The notes: generated by a model not told the origin, from the sequence alone. Positions 22,551-35,373 are shown, counted from the first letter of the stretch. The stretch is 64,000 nucleotides of DNA from Allium sativum (GCA_030737875.1 CM060922.1:300815456-300879455), one strand, 5' to 3'. Numbers and translations: made by a program.

Positions 22551-25500
22551 TGAAACTCCCCACCTTCGTTAAGGTCACTCACAAAGGGAATGGCTTAACT
22601 TTGGTGGAGCATTGAAGGTAAAAGACACATATAATTTACAAGACAGACATATAAGCAGTGGAAAAACGAAATTTATTTCATACGTGGTTCATAACAAAGT
22701 CATTACAACAAACTGTCTTAAAACAACTTCCAAATCATTACATCAAAATACTCTGTCTTGATTAAAACATAAGGAAGCATAAAACGATAATAAGGTAGCA
22801 TAATCCCCATTAAGAGTGTATCTAAAGCCATAGCCCAAGAAGAGAAAGTCTAAGCCATACATCTACTCTCTTCAAGCTTGCAAAAGGTCTGAACTAAGCT
22901 GAGGTGTTTCCTCCTGCGGACCTGAGGGTGGGAAACGGAAGAAAAGAAGACGAAAGAAAAATGGGTTAGACATGAGTATGGTAAGTCAGTGATTATTTAG
23001 CATGTAAACAAGAAAAGGATTATGACTTGAATAAACTGAATCTAGGACAACACCGTAGAAATAAGATAACAAGACTGAATATGCTATCGCACTCATTTCA
23101 ACTTCTCTGCACCCCCGTACCAGTGTTTCAACTAGCACCATGTATTCAAGATAAATGATCCTTTTTTTAACGATTGGCTCCTACTCATGTATGCTTACTA
23201 CTTGTGTCATTCGGCCCCTGCTTGATTGTAGATACTTGTGTTGGTCCCATCATGGGGGGGTATCAAATCCTATGGTGGCAACCCGACACAATTCAAGATG
23301 CACAGTGTATAACTACTAATGCCCAGTGCCTGCTTTTTCCACTCCAGAGTACGTGCACGCCCGCACTCCATCGGAACCTACACTGACGCACCACCCGCCG
23401 TTGTTTTGACCGCTTATAATCAGCCCAGTAATCGTGCCTCACCCTGCCTAGTTCAGGGTACCATGAAACATCTATGTGGGTTACTGCTGAAATGGGTCCC
23501 CATTACTAGGGTTTCTTAATCAACATGTTAAATTGGTTAAGTGTCCAAATTAACCTAACCCCACCCATCAGTTTAGTTAACAGGTTGTGTTGGTTAAGTG
23601 TTGCCTTAATTAACTTAACCCTACCATTCCTGTCTTAGCTTTAATTCATCCATTAAAGCACCAACCACTCACATTAGACAGGTATTGTTGTGGTTATTGG
23701 ATGTGCCGGTCGAGTCCGGGCAGTATTACACCGCAATTCAATCTAACCTCGGGTTCTTTTGGGCTTGATGCACTAACCTCTCACATTAGATATATATTGT
23801 TACGGTTGCTGGATGTGTCGGGCGGTTCCGGGCAGGCTTACACCGTAACTCAATCTAACCTCGGGTTGGGCATATTCATCTTTTTCTAAATTTACATATT
23901 TACCTTTTGTGTTTATATGTAAATTATTGTCATTCAGGTCAGGGCCAATTCCTCTCTAAATCATGTTAATAATTTTAGGTATATAAATTATGCCAATTTT
24001 ATGCCACTAATCATTCATATATTTATGGGCCAAATTATGCCACTAATATGAATTTAAGGTTTTCCCAATGTCGCCCCTGTCATACGTTCGAAAAATTCAC
24101 ATAGAATGTTAGGCTCGTAACTTAGCCTAACTTATATACAAAAGGGGAAAGAAGGAGCATGTACCATTCACACAACATAAAATAATAAGGAACTAACTAA
24201 ACATGTGTCATGTAAACGTGGCATAATATAATGAACTTGCATTTTTGGATCCAACTAACATGAGTCTTTAAGCATATGAGATTACCCAAATCCAGCTAGG
24301 CATGTAAATGTAAACTTTTATTTTGGGTCCAATGAACATAAACCTTAAGCATATAGAATTGCACAAGTTCAACTAGACATGTGAATGTAAACTATAATTT
24401 GGATCCAATAATCATGAATCTTAAACATATGGAATTATACAAGTTTAACAAGGCATGTAAATATGAACCTTTATCTTGGATCCAACAAACATGAATCTTA
24501 AGCATATGCTTTTACACAAGTTTAACAAGGCATGTAAATATGAGCTTTAATTTTGGATCCAATTTTCATACATCTAAATGCGAATCTAAACATAATACAT
24601 GTCTTAGCCTAACAACTTGTATGATTCAATAAACATAGATCTAAACAACTTGCATGATTCAATAAACATAGATCTAAACAACTTGCATGTTACATAACAT
24701 GAAAAAGTCACCAAATTTACATAATATACGATTGGTTTAACATCAACATAATAACCACAATAATCTCACAAGCATATACGATAGAATCGTTACAAGAATA
24801 GGCATAAATCAGCATCGTCATTATCTTACAATAAGGTATTACTCTAGAATTCATTTTATTACAAATCACAACTTTTAGTCGTTCACATCTAAATAATAAC
24901 AGGACTTACAAAGAAAAGAAAGTCTTGTTTTTCTGGGATCTGTTTTCTGAATTTGAAAAGCAATCCCTTGAAGAAGACTGTCAATTTCTCTAAGTAAGTT
25001 TTGATTCGAAGCTTTTGACTCACTTTCTAATTGAAGAAGAAATGGTGGCTAGGCTAGAACGTTCATTGACAGCATGGTGGCTCCTTGGAATGAATTAGTG
25101 TGATTTAGGGTTTGAGGATTAGGGTTGCTTTTATAGAAGTTTAATCTTATGTGAGCCATTAGATCATTTTAGGAGCAATCACAACCGTCCAGACTAGATA
25201 GAGTTATCCAGAATTGCCACCTAATCCCTAGTGACTCAGCAATAGGTTAGAAAAGGCTTAGCAACTAGCCAGCATCGTCTCATTTTTGGATCTGGGCGAG
25301 GGGGTTAGGTCGACCCCCTGGTCGACCCCCTGGTTTACCTGTGTAACCCAGGTCGACCCCATAGTCGACCTGCTTTCTGGACGGGAAATTTCCCGCCCAG
25401 CCTGCTTTGGGGTTTGAACTTGAATTTTGAATTTAAATTTGAATTGTTTTAATTTATTTAAATTCTTGAATCTTCTGAAGGTCATAACTCCTTCATACGG

Positions 25501-25649
25501 AGTCCGATTTACGCAAACTCGGACTCTATCTCAAGTAGAATTCCGAGACGAACGCAATGGTTTAACCTGTTTCCCTTAATTCTCACATTTATAATTAAGT
25601 ATTCTTTAATTCCTTACTATAATGATTACAGAAAATACGGGGTGTTACA
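22551..25649 (-). repeat. 5' LTR of chromovirus 1 (3099 bp)
   Basis: Partner of 14229-17437, with the same internal blocks and four remaining GTCGAC sites at 25308-25371. On the minus strand a TATAAAA box lies near 25129-25135, at the same place as the TATA box in chromovirus 2. Open frames such as 23319-23519 and 23701-23889 mirror those of the other LTR and are conserved non-coding sequence. Confidence 0.95.
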
Positions 25650-25654
25650 ATGAC

Positions 25655-26837
25655 CGAAGGGATGCCTTGAGAGTAATAACTTAAATCAACATACATACCC
25701 ATGTGTGACTGACTATAGCCTAAGTACAACGACAAGTATCACCTTGTGAGTACGCTGAATAGAAAATGCAATGACTCGAGCACTTGGATAACCCAATCAC
25801 TTAAGCTTTGAAAGCAATGCCTCTTTTTTATGTCTAAATTCGAAAGAGGTGTGATCCGACCATCTATCTTTTGCCGTTACCCATGGATTGGGAGTATAAC
25901 TATTGAAAGTATTCACAAATGACATAACTTGTTTACCTATATCTAACTTATGCTTTGATCCTAACAGGACACTTGAGGACCACGAAATGGATGCAGAGTG
26001 ACCATCCATTTACTGGTCCCAACCTACTTCCCGACTAGAAGGCTCACATAAGAGCGGACATGTATTGACTTTCCTATCTTATGCTTATTGGGTGTGACAC
26101 AACCACTTTGTCTTTGACTTTCCCCTAGTTGTAGGGGCAAGTGGGGGAACTCGAGGGGACTACAGTCTGACCTTTCTCCATCTGAGTTCGATCCTCAAAG
26201 CCTGGACGGAAGACTAGTATGGGTTGAGTACTAAAAATTCGTTTTGCATCCATCTCTAACTCACGACTCGATGAGGAAGTATGGATTCAGGTAGACATCG
26301 ATTTGAATTCTACTACTCAGCCAATCCCCAATGACTAGGGATGATGAATGAGATCCATGAAAAGCATGATTCGAATACCCGATTACTCTATGTACATTTT
26401 ATATCCTCAGAGTTTCGTAGTATCCCAGACTACAACCAAAAGGATAACTCCTCAAGATTAACACGCATACATCTAAGTAACAGACCATTATCTAGAATTA
26501 AATGAGAAGTGACGAACTACATATACATTGAATGAAAAGCGCATCACTTAGACACTCAATGCAAATGCCGCCGACATTACAGTATAATACATGGGATTCA
26601 ACCTGACTTAACACATCATTCCTCATATGCAGAAGCCTGATTCAAGGCTATCACTTCAGGGCTTCACGCTAGGGGAACTAGTGATGAATTAGACAACTGG
26701 CAAGAACTTTTCGAAAACATAAGTCAGATTGCCAACAATATTTGACGCTTCATTAGAGGTGACACATCCCAATACGACATAGGTGATGTCAATCACAACC
26801 ATTTCACATAGGACATCTAAGATTTCCATAATCCCCG
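25655..26837. other. Continuation of the pol-less element's leader after the chromovirus
   Basis: Resumes the texture left at 14223 (GGGAGTATAAC near 25890 and similar phrases). No coding frame is credible in these 1.2 kb. Confidence 0.5.
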
Positions 26838-27223
26838 GACTTTAAACTACCATCTCCGGAGGCTTATGATGGTAAGACTAATCCTATCGTGCATCTGATG
26901 CATTATATGCGCCGTATGGAAGTGCGACCGGCGTCAGACAACGTATTGACTGAGTGTTATACTATATTCTTGACTGACATCATTGCTATATGGGTTCGAC
27001 AACTGGCATCTAAATCATCTACCACTAGATCGTGTTAGTCACCCATTTTATTGAGCCGTCAAAGGTCCACATCGCTTGGCCCAAAAGTGTAATGTATCTC
27101 ACTTCTATCAAGAAGAGGTCCGGCAAGACCATGCGCTCATTTCTGGAAAGGTTTATGCGGCGCTGGCATTGGTGGATCGCTAGGCCCAACCATGTTACTT
27201 TGCTATGTCTGGCATCTTAGACA
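26838..27223 (+). pseudogene. gag: Tat/Athila-type Gag remnant
   Basis: From 26838 a frame reads FKLPSPEAYDGKTNP, then VHLMHYMRRMEV and a block ending in VRQLASKS. This matches the start of gypsy Gag in which an F-x-x-P...YDG..DP motif precedes a Trp-rich block; compare the intact-looking 43312-44280. It stops at 27036 (TAG) and continues in another frame from about 27032 with KKRSGKTMRSFLERF, the counterpart of the Q-R-x-x-E-T-L-R-S motif. The remainder to about 27450 has only short open frames. No zinc knuckle found. Dead. Confidence 0.65.
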
Positions 27224-28534
27224 AAATGGCCTTCAAAATCTCTCGACAATGAAATTCGCCTAGAAATCTTGATGAATTCTACTATGAGGCAGACACATTC
27301 GTGCGACAGAACTAAGGTCGAAATGGATGATCTTGATGTTTTTATAACAAATAATGTAGGACCATCAAACTTTGGAAACTATAAGGGAAAGGGAAAAGCC
27401 CCGGAAAGAATGATAAGAATGTTTGATTTCGAAGAGAACCAATTTTACTGATCAAGTCTACAATCTTGTTTGTTAAGCTTAATGGAACTGAGCTTGAGGA
27501 TTTACTTAACAAGAGTATGATGACTATTTCGGACCACGCTGGAACATGAACAAAGGGGCTTAATTAACTTCCTAATGACCTTCATCCGTTGGCATCAATA
27601 CAAGCTTGCTCAACTCCGCGACTAATCAGATAATAGTAATTAAGTTCGTTGACGCATGATGAGCCAATCCTCACTTTTTGACTAAAGTGAAGGAACAACG
27701 CCAAAGCAAATTAAATTCAACCATTCGCGCACTCAACCTTAACTCTCGCTAACTCGAGAGAGGATACAAAACAACTTGAGTTAACTAAGATTGTCGAACC
27801 CGCAACTTTAACCCGATACAACGACGGGAAGTATGAAGGCTTAAGGACTAGATGTCTAATTGACTTAGCTAAACCCCTACCAATTTTGGAGGCATAAGCG
27901 CTGAATTTTTCTCCCACTAGTGTTGGGAACACGAGCATCAACTCACATACTGACTTTGAACACGACCCTGACTCGACACATGATACAAAACACAAACACT
28001 ATTTCTCCAGACTATGACATGATTTGTCTTGCCTATTCAAGTGACAGAGCTTACGAGCTAGACATGACTTTCCTTACCCGTTCAAGTGAGCCATCTTAAG
28101 GGTTAAACATGACTTCCAAGACTTAAATCACAACTACATTAAATGGAAAGTGAGACAAACTTCTCTACTGCATTATGATTTTGATGATCATACCAGACAC
28201 TGGCTCATATAATTTCAACAACTTCTCATCTAGAGTAATCGTGGTTTTTCCGACTTCTTATTATTACGTTCAAAATGACTTATGGTGAAAGAATTTAACC
28301 TCTTGATTCAATGAGGTTTAAATGATTACTTGATCATCTCGACTATTCTGGCCATAGGATTTGGCCGACAAGAATCAATGAAAGCAGTGTGATACATGAC
28401 AAGCTATTTATGTAGAAAAGAGTCAAAGTGACAGAACTATTCAAGAAGACTGGACTGTTTCTTATTCATGAATGGATAGTCGAACGAGTTCAAGCACATC
28501 TCATCTATAATAAGGTCTATTTTGGAGGGCAAAA
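27224..28534. other. Pol-less 3' part of the old element
   Basis: No RT, RNase H or integrase motif on either strand in the 1.3 kb between the Gag remnant and the right LTR. Phrases such as TTTTGGAGGCATAAGCG near 27882 echo the leader (GTTTGAGGCATGGGCATAG at 14020), hinting at the same non-coding repeat family. Confidence 0.5.
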
Positions 28535-29015
28535 TATTAGCCTGCCTTGTAGTAAGGTCGTCCAAAGACCAAGTGATCATAGTCACAAGCCAGAGATATA
28601 TAATCATACCAAGCCATGTTCTTAAGGTTGGGTCGAGTCAAAGGCAAGGCAAGCCAAGCCAAGCCAAATGGATTTTCATATTTCGGATCTAGCACAAGAA
28701 AAGGTGGTCGGATCGATGGTCTCCAGGTCGATCATTTGATCCGATTGAAATGCTTGATCCATCCCACTATCCATAACATAACCATATTCTTCACTACCTC
28801 CAGGTCGAGCGAGATCTCTGCCATTTGGCCATGACCCGAACCCCTCAAGCACCTGAAAAATGCTCCTATTAACTACCTATAAAACCGGACTGCATGCCAC
28901 CGATGAAAACCGTTCCCGCTAACTTTTCCAGAGATTATCCTATATATATACTCAATCTTAGAGAAGGAAAAAGGTTTTTTTTTTTTTGCCACTTGAAACA
29001 CTGAAGCTTAATATA
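28535..29015 (+). repeat. Right LTR-like repeat of the pol-less element
   Basis: Partner of 12238-12710, with TATAAAA at 28878-28884. An A/T run at 28976-28987 differs in length between the copies. The LTR may continue to about 29306. Confidence 0.65.
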
Positions 29016-31537
29016 TGATCCGCCATTAAATCCTAATCCAAGCCCTGTTTCAGCAAATTTTGAGCGAATCTTCATATTTTTGAGAGAAACATGATTGTAT
29101 CTCAAGTGATCGAAGGTTTCTAGCAGTGTAATAGTAATTCTTTGTTGAGTATAAGAACTATAAAGTGGACGTAGTTTTGTTAACGTTGAACCACTATAAA
29201 TCTTGTGTGTTTGCTTGTTGTTTCTCATTTTAATTTTTATATTTTCTCATTAATCTCTTCAAATTATAGTCTATTGGGAGCTAGAGCCATTTTCTGGTCT
29301 AACAACAATCAAACGCTTATTTCACACTATGGTCATTTATAATTTAAATCATATTTAAAATATCATAAATCAGTTAAAAACAATATTGATTTATATCCAA
29401 ATAATTATGTTTAGATATTTAAATGTTATAAATCATATTTTGAATCAATTCATTGTTTGATTTAAGTTAAATTTTTAGATTTCCTATTTTAAAATAGTTT
29501 ATTTACATAAGCACATTTTGATTTCACATTCTTATATCTCAATTGTAGTTATTTTAAATATCTTTATATTAACATTTCAGATTTAATAGCTTGGACTAGG
29601 AACAACTTTTATTTAAAATTGCAAATATAATATAAAATAATTATAATTAAATAATTGTATATGCATAAAATAATTTGATTTAAAATGAATATAAAATATA
29701 TAATAGATAAATTCAAGATAAAATAGTATAATTAAAATAGTTGTAGAAGTATATTAAGTTAAATATAAAATAGTTACATTAAATTTGTTTATCAAATAAT
29801 AGTTAACTTTAAGTAGTCTAATTCAAATTAATTTTATATAACATGATACAAATTCTAATATTAAAAATTTCCAATCCAAACCACTCATCTAATTCCAAAG
29901 TTCAACAATTTATATTTTCAAAATTCAAGTCAATCAATTTAACTTTAAACAATATATTCTTAAGTTTAATTCATTTCAAAACTGTATTCAAGTTGAGTTA
30001 TCAAATTATGTTCATAAAGATTCACATAACCTCTAAATCACATCTTAATAAAGTTCATACCAATATATAAATTTTCAATTTAATCCACTATAAATATTCT
30101 AAATTTAATTATATTTAGATTCAAACATTTACTTAATAAATTATTATCTAATCCATTTATCAAATATCAAAAATCATAACAAACTCATAAACCCATTCAT
30201 TATTTTCCAAATTACATTTATAAAGATCAGCCTACCTTAACTTAATAACCTCACTTTAGTTAAGTCATTTAACAAATTAAGTTATCATAAATTACTAGTT
30301 TCTCTTTAAAACCTTTAGATACTTATATTTTATGAAATCTATACTTTTATATGTAACGTCAAAATTTAAATAATATTTATATTATATTAAAATATTACAT
30401 AATTTACTTATAAAATTATTTAAATTTTAAAACTAAATAATATTATAATTTAAATTCTTAAATTTATATTTTAAAAACATATATTAACTTATAATTTAGA
30501 ATTTTATAACATATAATCTAAATTTAAAGCTTTATTAAATTATCAAAGTACAAGTTTAAATAAATTTCTAAATTTATATTTCTAGAATACTTTTATCAAA
30601 TTAGAATATTTTTACAAATTTAGAAAATACCTTCATATTTGACCAACAATGTCCATATATAATTTTCTTCCGAGGCCAAGTGATACATACATACATACAT
30701 ACATATATATCATTTCAGTCCGTTTAGTATACAATTTATGGATGTTTATCATTTCAACCTGCATCATAATAAATTCATATTTAATCCCTAAATCTATACA
30801 GCGATTTGGGTATATATATCGCTTCAACCCATGATGATTTTACAAATCTACAGGCAACTTGCAATGTGAGAATAAAATAAATATAACATTACAAATAGCA
30901 CATATGCATCATAATATTCACACAATCCAATATCACTTGTAATAATTTGTGTCATGTATGTCAAAAGTGTGCGTTTCATATGCACGTAAATTTATAATAG
31001 ACAAAACTAGGTTTTCCAAAGAAATCCTAACATTTCAAATGTCATTTTTAAGATATGTCAATTTACTAATTTAAATTGTTAATCATGAGTGAGGTTTCTC
31101 ACATTACGTAGCAAATTAAAAGAAAGCTAGTGCAGGTTGATACGAACACGATTACAGAAAGTAAGATGCATAACTTCAACTACAAGCAAAACTACACGCA
31201 TTATAACACCATGGAACGGATAAAATCACAAACAAATATCCCAAGAAATTTAAATGAAGAGAGTAGAGGAATTTTGGTTAGAGAAGAGGTAAAAGTTTAC
31301 AAAAACTGAAAAAAAACATTGATCATTTTGAAATTTATTTTCGATCCAGTTATCCCAAGAATTTGGAGAAGCATAAACTGAAAAGTTATTGAAATATTTT
31401 TCTCCCCAATTTCGAAAAAAAGGGAAAATGTTTTCTAAGAAAATATGTGTAGATTACGACTGTGCAGTTAAAGCGCTTAGCGGTTCTGTAGCAGCGGAGA
31501 TGCAAAGAGTGTAGTAGGGTAAAGTGGGGGAACAACG
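29016..31537. other. Very AT-rich sequence without recognisable genes
   Basis: About 2.5 kb, mostly A/T with short degenerate TTAAATT-type phrases from 29330 to 30640, and a CATA microsatellite at 30686-30708. The short open frames are compositional. I see no LTR pair. A small GC-richer piece at 31440-31530 lies next to the outermost element. Confidence 0.5.
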
Positions 31538-32303
31538 TGTAACAATACGGGTTTCCCTCGGACCTAATCGATCGCTAAATTGACCAAGACCATTCGAAGC
31601 CCGGATACGCTATCTCTGGGCATACAACCCATCAGAACAAATAACAGAAGACTTTTATAAAACATCATAATAATGTTACATCAGAGTACATAATATATCA
31701 GAGTACGTCGAAAAATAATACTACAGCGGAAGATTAATTTACAATAAATTTAATACAATGCAGCGGAACCAATAACTAACACAGCGGAACCCTATCAATT
31801 CTCTGGACATAGCTTTAAGCTTCAATCCAGAATCCTTCCCAATAAATGAATATCTGCAAAACAAACCACTCGACTGCCCTTGTGGAAATAGGAGCACTTG
31901 AGTTTGCAAGTGAAACAAACTACGAGTCAGTCATGGGACGGGTATGAGAAATCTACTTAACTTATTTAATAATAAGGCTAATCACAGGACCACGCCGCTA
32001 ACGCGGAGTCGATTTTCTCTATTGGATTGCCAGTGCATACATAGAGTAAAACATTTGAACAACGCAACGCTTTTTAGAAAAATGAAGCCATTATAAGACT
32101 CAATCCCATCACACAATGCAACGCAAACCGGAGGATAGTGTTTTACCTTATAATGGCCAAATATGCTTGATACGAATAAAATAAAAATCATTTGATATTA
32201 TTACTAGTGTCTAGTCAGTTTAAAATACTTTTCAATATAAATGTATCAATCCTAAACGGCATAGTACCCCATCCTACTATGTCGCCTTCTAAAGGTTTAC
32301 AAT
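31538..32303 (-). repeat. Outermost element, left LTR, first piece
   Basis: Starts TGTAACAATACGG; direct repeat of 61309-62076. About 14 differences in the first 100 bp, about 5 in the next 130. It ends at the ACAAT target site (32299-32303) of the inserted Tat element. Confidence 0.92.
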
Positions 32304-32999
32304 TGTTAGATCCGAATTTGGCTCTAACACCCAACTTGCTCAGAATTACCAAGATTAATAACTAGAAATAAAAGAAATAGCAATGATCACACCAGATTTA
32401 TAGTGGTTCAGTGTTAATGAGCCTATGTCCACTTTATATTGTTTGATTATACGTAGAATGCAAGTACAATCAATGATTTCTCTCAATCCCACAATTAAAA
32501 TGATGATTCACTCAGTAATTTCGTGATAATACTAATAAGAAAGTAATGGAGGAGCAACAATAGTGATTACAACACTCAAAATTGCCAAAAGATCCTGAAA
32601 AATGCCATGTGTGGGGCTATTTATAGGTGATATTCGCAGGCAGTTCGTGAAGACACGTGGCACGGATCCCGGGGATCTCGGACTGGTTTGTGGCTTGATG
32701 GTGTAATGGTCAATATGACGGTTGTGGACAGGTGTCATCATATCCTGGATTTTCTGATTGTGCAGGACCCGGTCGTGGCTGCCATTTTCTGAGTTAGCGG
32801 CCGGGTCGTGGTAGTCCATCACGAACGGGTCATGATGCCTCTTCAATGAGCGGAGCATGGATGCAATGGCGAGCCGGAAGGGAATTCAGTTTCACGAACC
32901 GCTGGTCTTCCGGGTTCACGAACCGGGCTTGTCTGGATACATGTATCTTTATCCATCCGGAGGTAAGTGTTCGTATTTTTGGTCAAAAGTTAGCCAACA
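32304..32999 (-). repeat. 3' LTR of the Tat element
   Basis: Direct repeat of 45422-45582 joined to 56147-56691. It contains the phrase ATTTATAGTGGTTCAG...CCACTTTATA and several TCACGAACC/GGTCGTG motifs. Confidence 0.93.
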
Positions 33000-33011
33000 T
33001 TTTCCCCCTCG
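33000..33011 (-). promoter_or_regulatory. Polypurine tract of the Tat element
   Basis: The minus strand reads CGAGGGGGAAAA, directly abutting the 3' LTR. Confidence 0.85.
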
Positions 33012-33140
33012 AAGTATGTTTTATCAGGGATTGAACATGCTTCGAAACTACTAAACTATCCTTTCATGAAACGATGCAGATTGATAGTTACATCCTTTTA
33101 TAGCGTCGCACTGTTTCGAATGGTTACGCCCTTCGAGGAG

Positions 33141-33148
33141 TATAAATA
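33141..33148 (+). promoter_or_regulatory. TATA box of the antisense extra gene
   Basis: TATAAATA about 140 bp inside the Tat element, on the strand opposite to gag-pol. Transcription would start near 33172. The following pyrimidine-rich stretch at 33530-33600 resembles a plant 5' leader, and a donor AAAAG/GTAATC follows at 33629/33630. A second TATATA near 33497 is an alternative. Confidence 0.5.
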
Positions 33149-33629
33149 TCAGTCCGGATTTCCAATTATTTCCCTGTTTACTGGTTAACTTCCATCTTCT
33201 GAACTCCAGAGTATATCGCGATCAACTTGTCAGGTAAACTTAAAAAAATTTAAGCATTTTTTTTAAATAATTCACCCGTGTATGCAAGGAGTTTCAACTT
33301 CTCGACTTGGTGATCATTTCAGAACCCTGATCGTTAAAACACACCAGGCTCCATGTCACCGAATAGTTTTCATGAAGAGATGGATGAACAGACCCTAATG
33401 CGGGCCACACTGGGCTTATTCGAGGGCTCGTGGCCCATGGGACTGTACAGACCTGAATGAGACAAAACTGAGGAGACAAAAGGCCTTCGAACTAGCTATA
33501 TATGCTGACTTCAGTTTCCATTTTATCCTTCCTTTTCGCTTTCTACAACCGTCGCTATCTCTTTTTCTCACTCCTACCTAACCCTAACTCGCAGTATCAT
33601 CGGTTTCTCACAATCTCGATCTCGAAAAG

Positions 33630-34574
33630 GTAATCTTGACTGCAATCCTTTGGGTGTCAATTCGAATGTTAATTAATCCTTCATTCTTTAACTCCATCGA
33701 GTTTACTGTGGGCCCATCACTGGCCATTAGCGGGGGTGGCAGCAGAGTTTGTGGCATTGAGGCCTGAAAGTGGAGACAAGGGAATGGGTTTGGTTCAAAT
33801 AGAGGATGTGGATTCATAGGTAGGGGAGACAGAAATGACGAGGAAGAAGGCAAGCTTCCACAGGTTGATTCGTGGATGGCGGCATGGTTCGTAAGCGAGG
33901 ACAGTGGAGCGGGTTGTGAAGGATAGCTGGAGTGAGAGAGTGAGCTTTGAGCATTCGGGTCGTGGTGATGGGAGAGCATCGATTTGTTGGGATGAAAGAT
34001 TGGAGCGAGTCGTGGGAGTGTCTCACGAGCCTTATGGGGATAGGTGGTGTGGAGTTTAACTAAGCACATAACCACGAGCCTGTTCACGGTCGAGAACTGA
34101 ACCTTTCCTTGGGGGTCAACCCGCTATCACGAGCCACTGTGTACTTGCGAGCCCAACCCAGATCATGAGTGAGACCCCCATCACGAATCGAACTAGCCTC
34201 ACGAGCCGTAACCCCGTCACGAGCCGAGCCATAGAACTTCACGAACCGGTCCACCTCTGGACTAAACCTTACTTTGTGACTATATCCGACTAAATTACAT
34301 CAATCAATCGAGAACACTAATGTATATTTCAACTGAAAATCAATCATGACTTGCATGACAAAAATGGATAGTTAGTCTAGAGCCTCCGAGATGAACTTTT
34401 CGGACTAGACAGAATCATAATTCAGCAGCATACAACGACCAATATTGCGCTTATTTGATTATCTTGATGTTTTTCTTTCCTGTACTGTACACACATGCAC
34501 ACATTAGCACTTGCACATACACAGGGTTTACGGGTAATTGTGTTCTAACGACTTATGTTTGTTCACCAACACAG
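33630..34574 (+). other. Predicted 5'-UTR intron of the antisense gene
   Basis: Donor AAAAG/GTAATC at 33630 and acceptor CAACACAG at 34574, two bases before the ATG at 34577; 945 bp. It contains many TCACGAGCC-type motifs. The minus-strand open frame 33608-34087 lies inside it, is Ser/Pro/His-rich and low complexity, and is not considered a gene. Confidence 0.45.
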
Positions 34575-34576
34575 CC

Positions 34577-35321
34577 ATGTCTGATAGACGCTCAACAATA
34601 ATGTCAGAGAAGAATACAGATCCAGAGTCGTCAAATTATTATAATCTCGATGCACTTCCGTCGGATCCAGATTGGGAGAATTCCGATCCTGATTATGAAA
34701 CAGATCTCGAAACAGAATTGGTGTCTTCTGAAAGTACATCACTTGAGGAGGAGGAGGATAATCGAGCCCCTGATGAGATTCCGGGTTCTAAAGAGATAGA
34801 ACAAGAGAAACTGAGTGACTCCATAGCTTCCAAATGGGACAAGTTAAAGCTGGAAAGAATCTGTTTAAGGCACGGGATTCCTTGGAATGATGTGAAAGCT
34901 CCATAGGAAGGAGATAGGCCCCACTCCGCTTTGGAAGGGTACATGGCCATCAGCAGGCTCATGTGCTTGGTAGGTGCTATTCCTCCGTTTCTTCCGATTG
35001 TTGTTGATCTTCTAAGACAATTACGCATCTCTCCCATGCAACTCCATCCCAATGCCAATGCTGCTTTGTACACTTTGTATATTGCATATACGAAGATTCT
35101 AGAGACCGAGCCCACCTTCAAAGATTTAAACTTCTACTACTTCAAGCATCGCTCCTCCGGGATTCAGAACTTCATTTTCTTTGAATCGATTCCCTCTAAG
35201 AAGGTTTTGTCGGACGGGCATAGTAATCTAGGAGATGCTAAATCTGACTGGTTTTACATAAAACATCAAGCTGGGTGTGCGAGGAAGTGGCTACAATCAA
35301 GTTGGTTTCAAATTATGCAAC
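34577..35321 (+). pseudogene. Antisense extra gene, coding exon 1: 'putative gypsy-type transposon' region
   Basis: Starts with the ATG at 34577 just after a predicted splice acceptor; an upstream in-frame ATG (34538) would fall inside the intron. An acidic N-terminus (about 85 residues rich in Asp/Glu/Ser) leads into LERICLRHGIPW, a single TAG at 34904-34906, then the block GAIPPFLPIVVDLLRQL...SPMQLHPNANAAL, which matches the plant family annotated as putative gypsy-type transposon (Transposase_28, PF04195; recalled, not searched). The exon ends at 35321 before GTATAT. These proteins have no proven enzyme activity; in plants they occur as extra ORFs of Tat-lineage elements. Confidence 0.72.
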
Positions 35322-35373
35322 GTATATCCCAATTGCATAATCAAAGTGCTAATGTATTTATTTTTCCGTACAG
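35322..35373 (+). other. Predicted 52-bp intron of the antisense gene
   Basis: GTATAT donor, a CTAAT branch-point-like sequence at 35349-35353, a T-rich stretch and acceptor GTACAG. Removal joins the two flanking frames in phase (phase 1). It is short for a plant intron. Confidence 0.5.

Larger units (their letters stand above)
14229..25649 (-). mobile_element. Chromovirus with 3.1-3.2-kb LTRs (Del/Tekay-like), degenerate but complete in layout
   Basis: An 11,421-bp element flanked by a perfect 5-bp duplication ATGAC (14224-14228 and 25650-25654). The LTRs (14229-17437 and 22551-25649) begin TGAAAC and end TGTTACA on the plus strand. Reading on the minus strand, gag, protease, RT, RNase H, integrase and a chromodomain-like tail follow in gypsy order. 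All are interrupted by stops and frameshifts, so it cannot move on its own. The LTRs differ by about 5% in the first 115 bp and in repeat copy number. It inserted into the older element at 12238-29015. Confidence 0.93.
12238..29015 (+). mobile_element. Old pol-less Tat/Athila-like gypsy element, split by a chromovirus
   Basis: Two direct repeats about 16.3 kb apart (12238-12710 and 28535-29015, roughly 80% alike) look like LTRs. Between them, outside the inserted chromovirus (14229-25649), lie about 5 kb of sequence that include Gag remnants on the plus strand at 26838-27223 but no recognisable protease, RT or integrase. TATA boxes at the same place in both repeats also point to plus orientation. 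Ends are approximate: no target duplication was confirmed, and the right LTR may extend to about 29306, where GTCTAACA occurs. Confidence 0.6.

Noticed and set aside
29016..31537. Possible additional LTR element in the AT-rich spacer (TGTAACGTC near 30352)
   Set aside because: Only a short start-like sequence; no second copy, PBS, PPT or coding motif found.
33608..34087. 159-codon minus-strand open frame, Ser/Pro/His-rich
   Set aside because: Lies in the predicted intron of the antisense gene, is low complexity and built from the repeated TCACGAGCC-type motif; no recognisable domain.
34693..35121. 142-codon minus-strand frame
   Set aside because: Shadow of coding exon 1 of the antisense gene.
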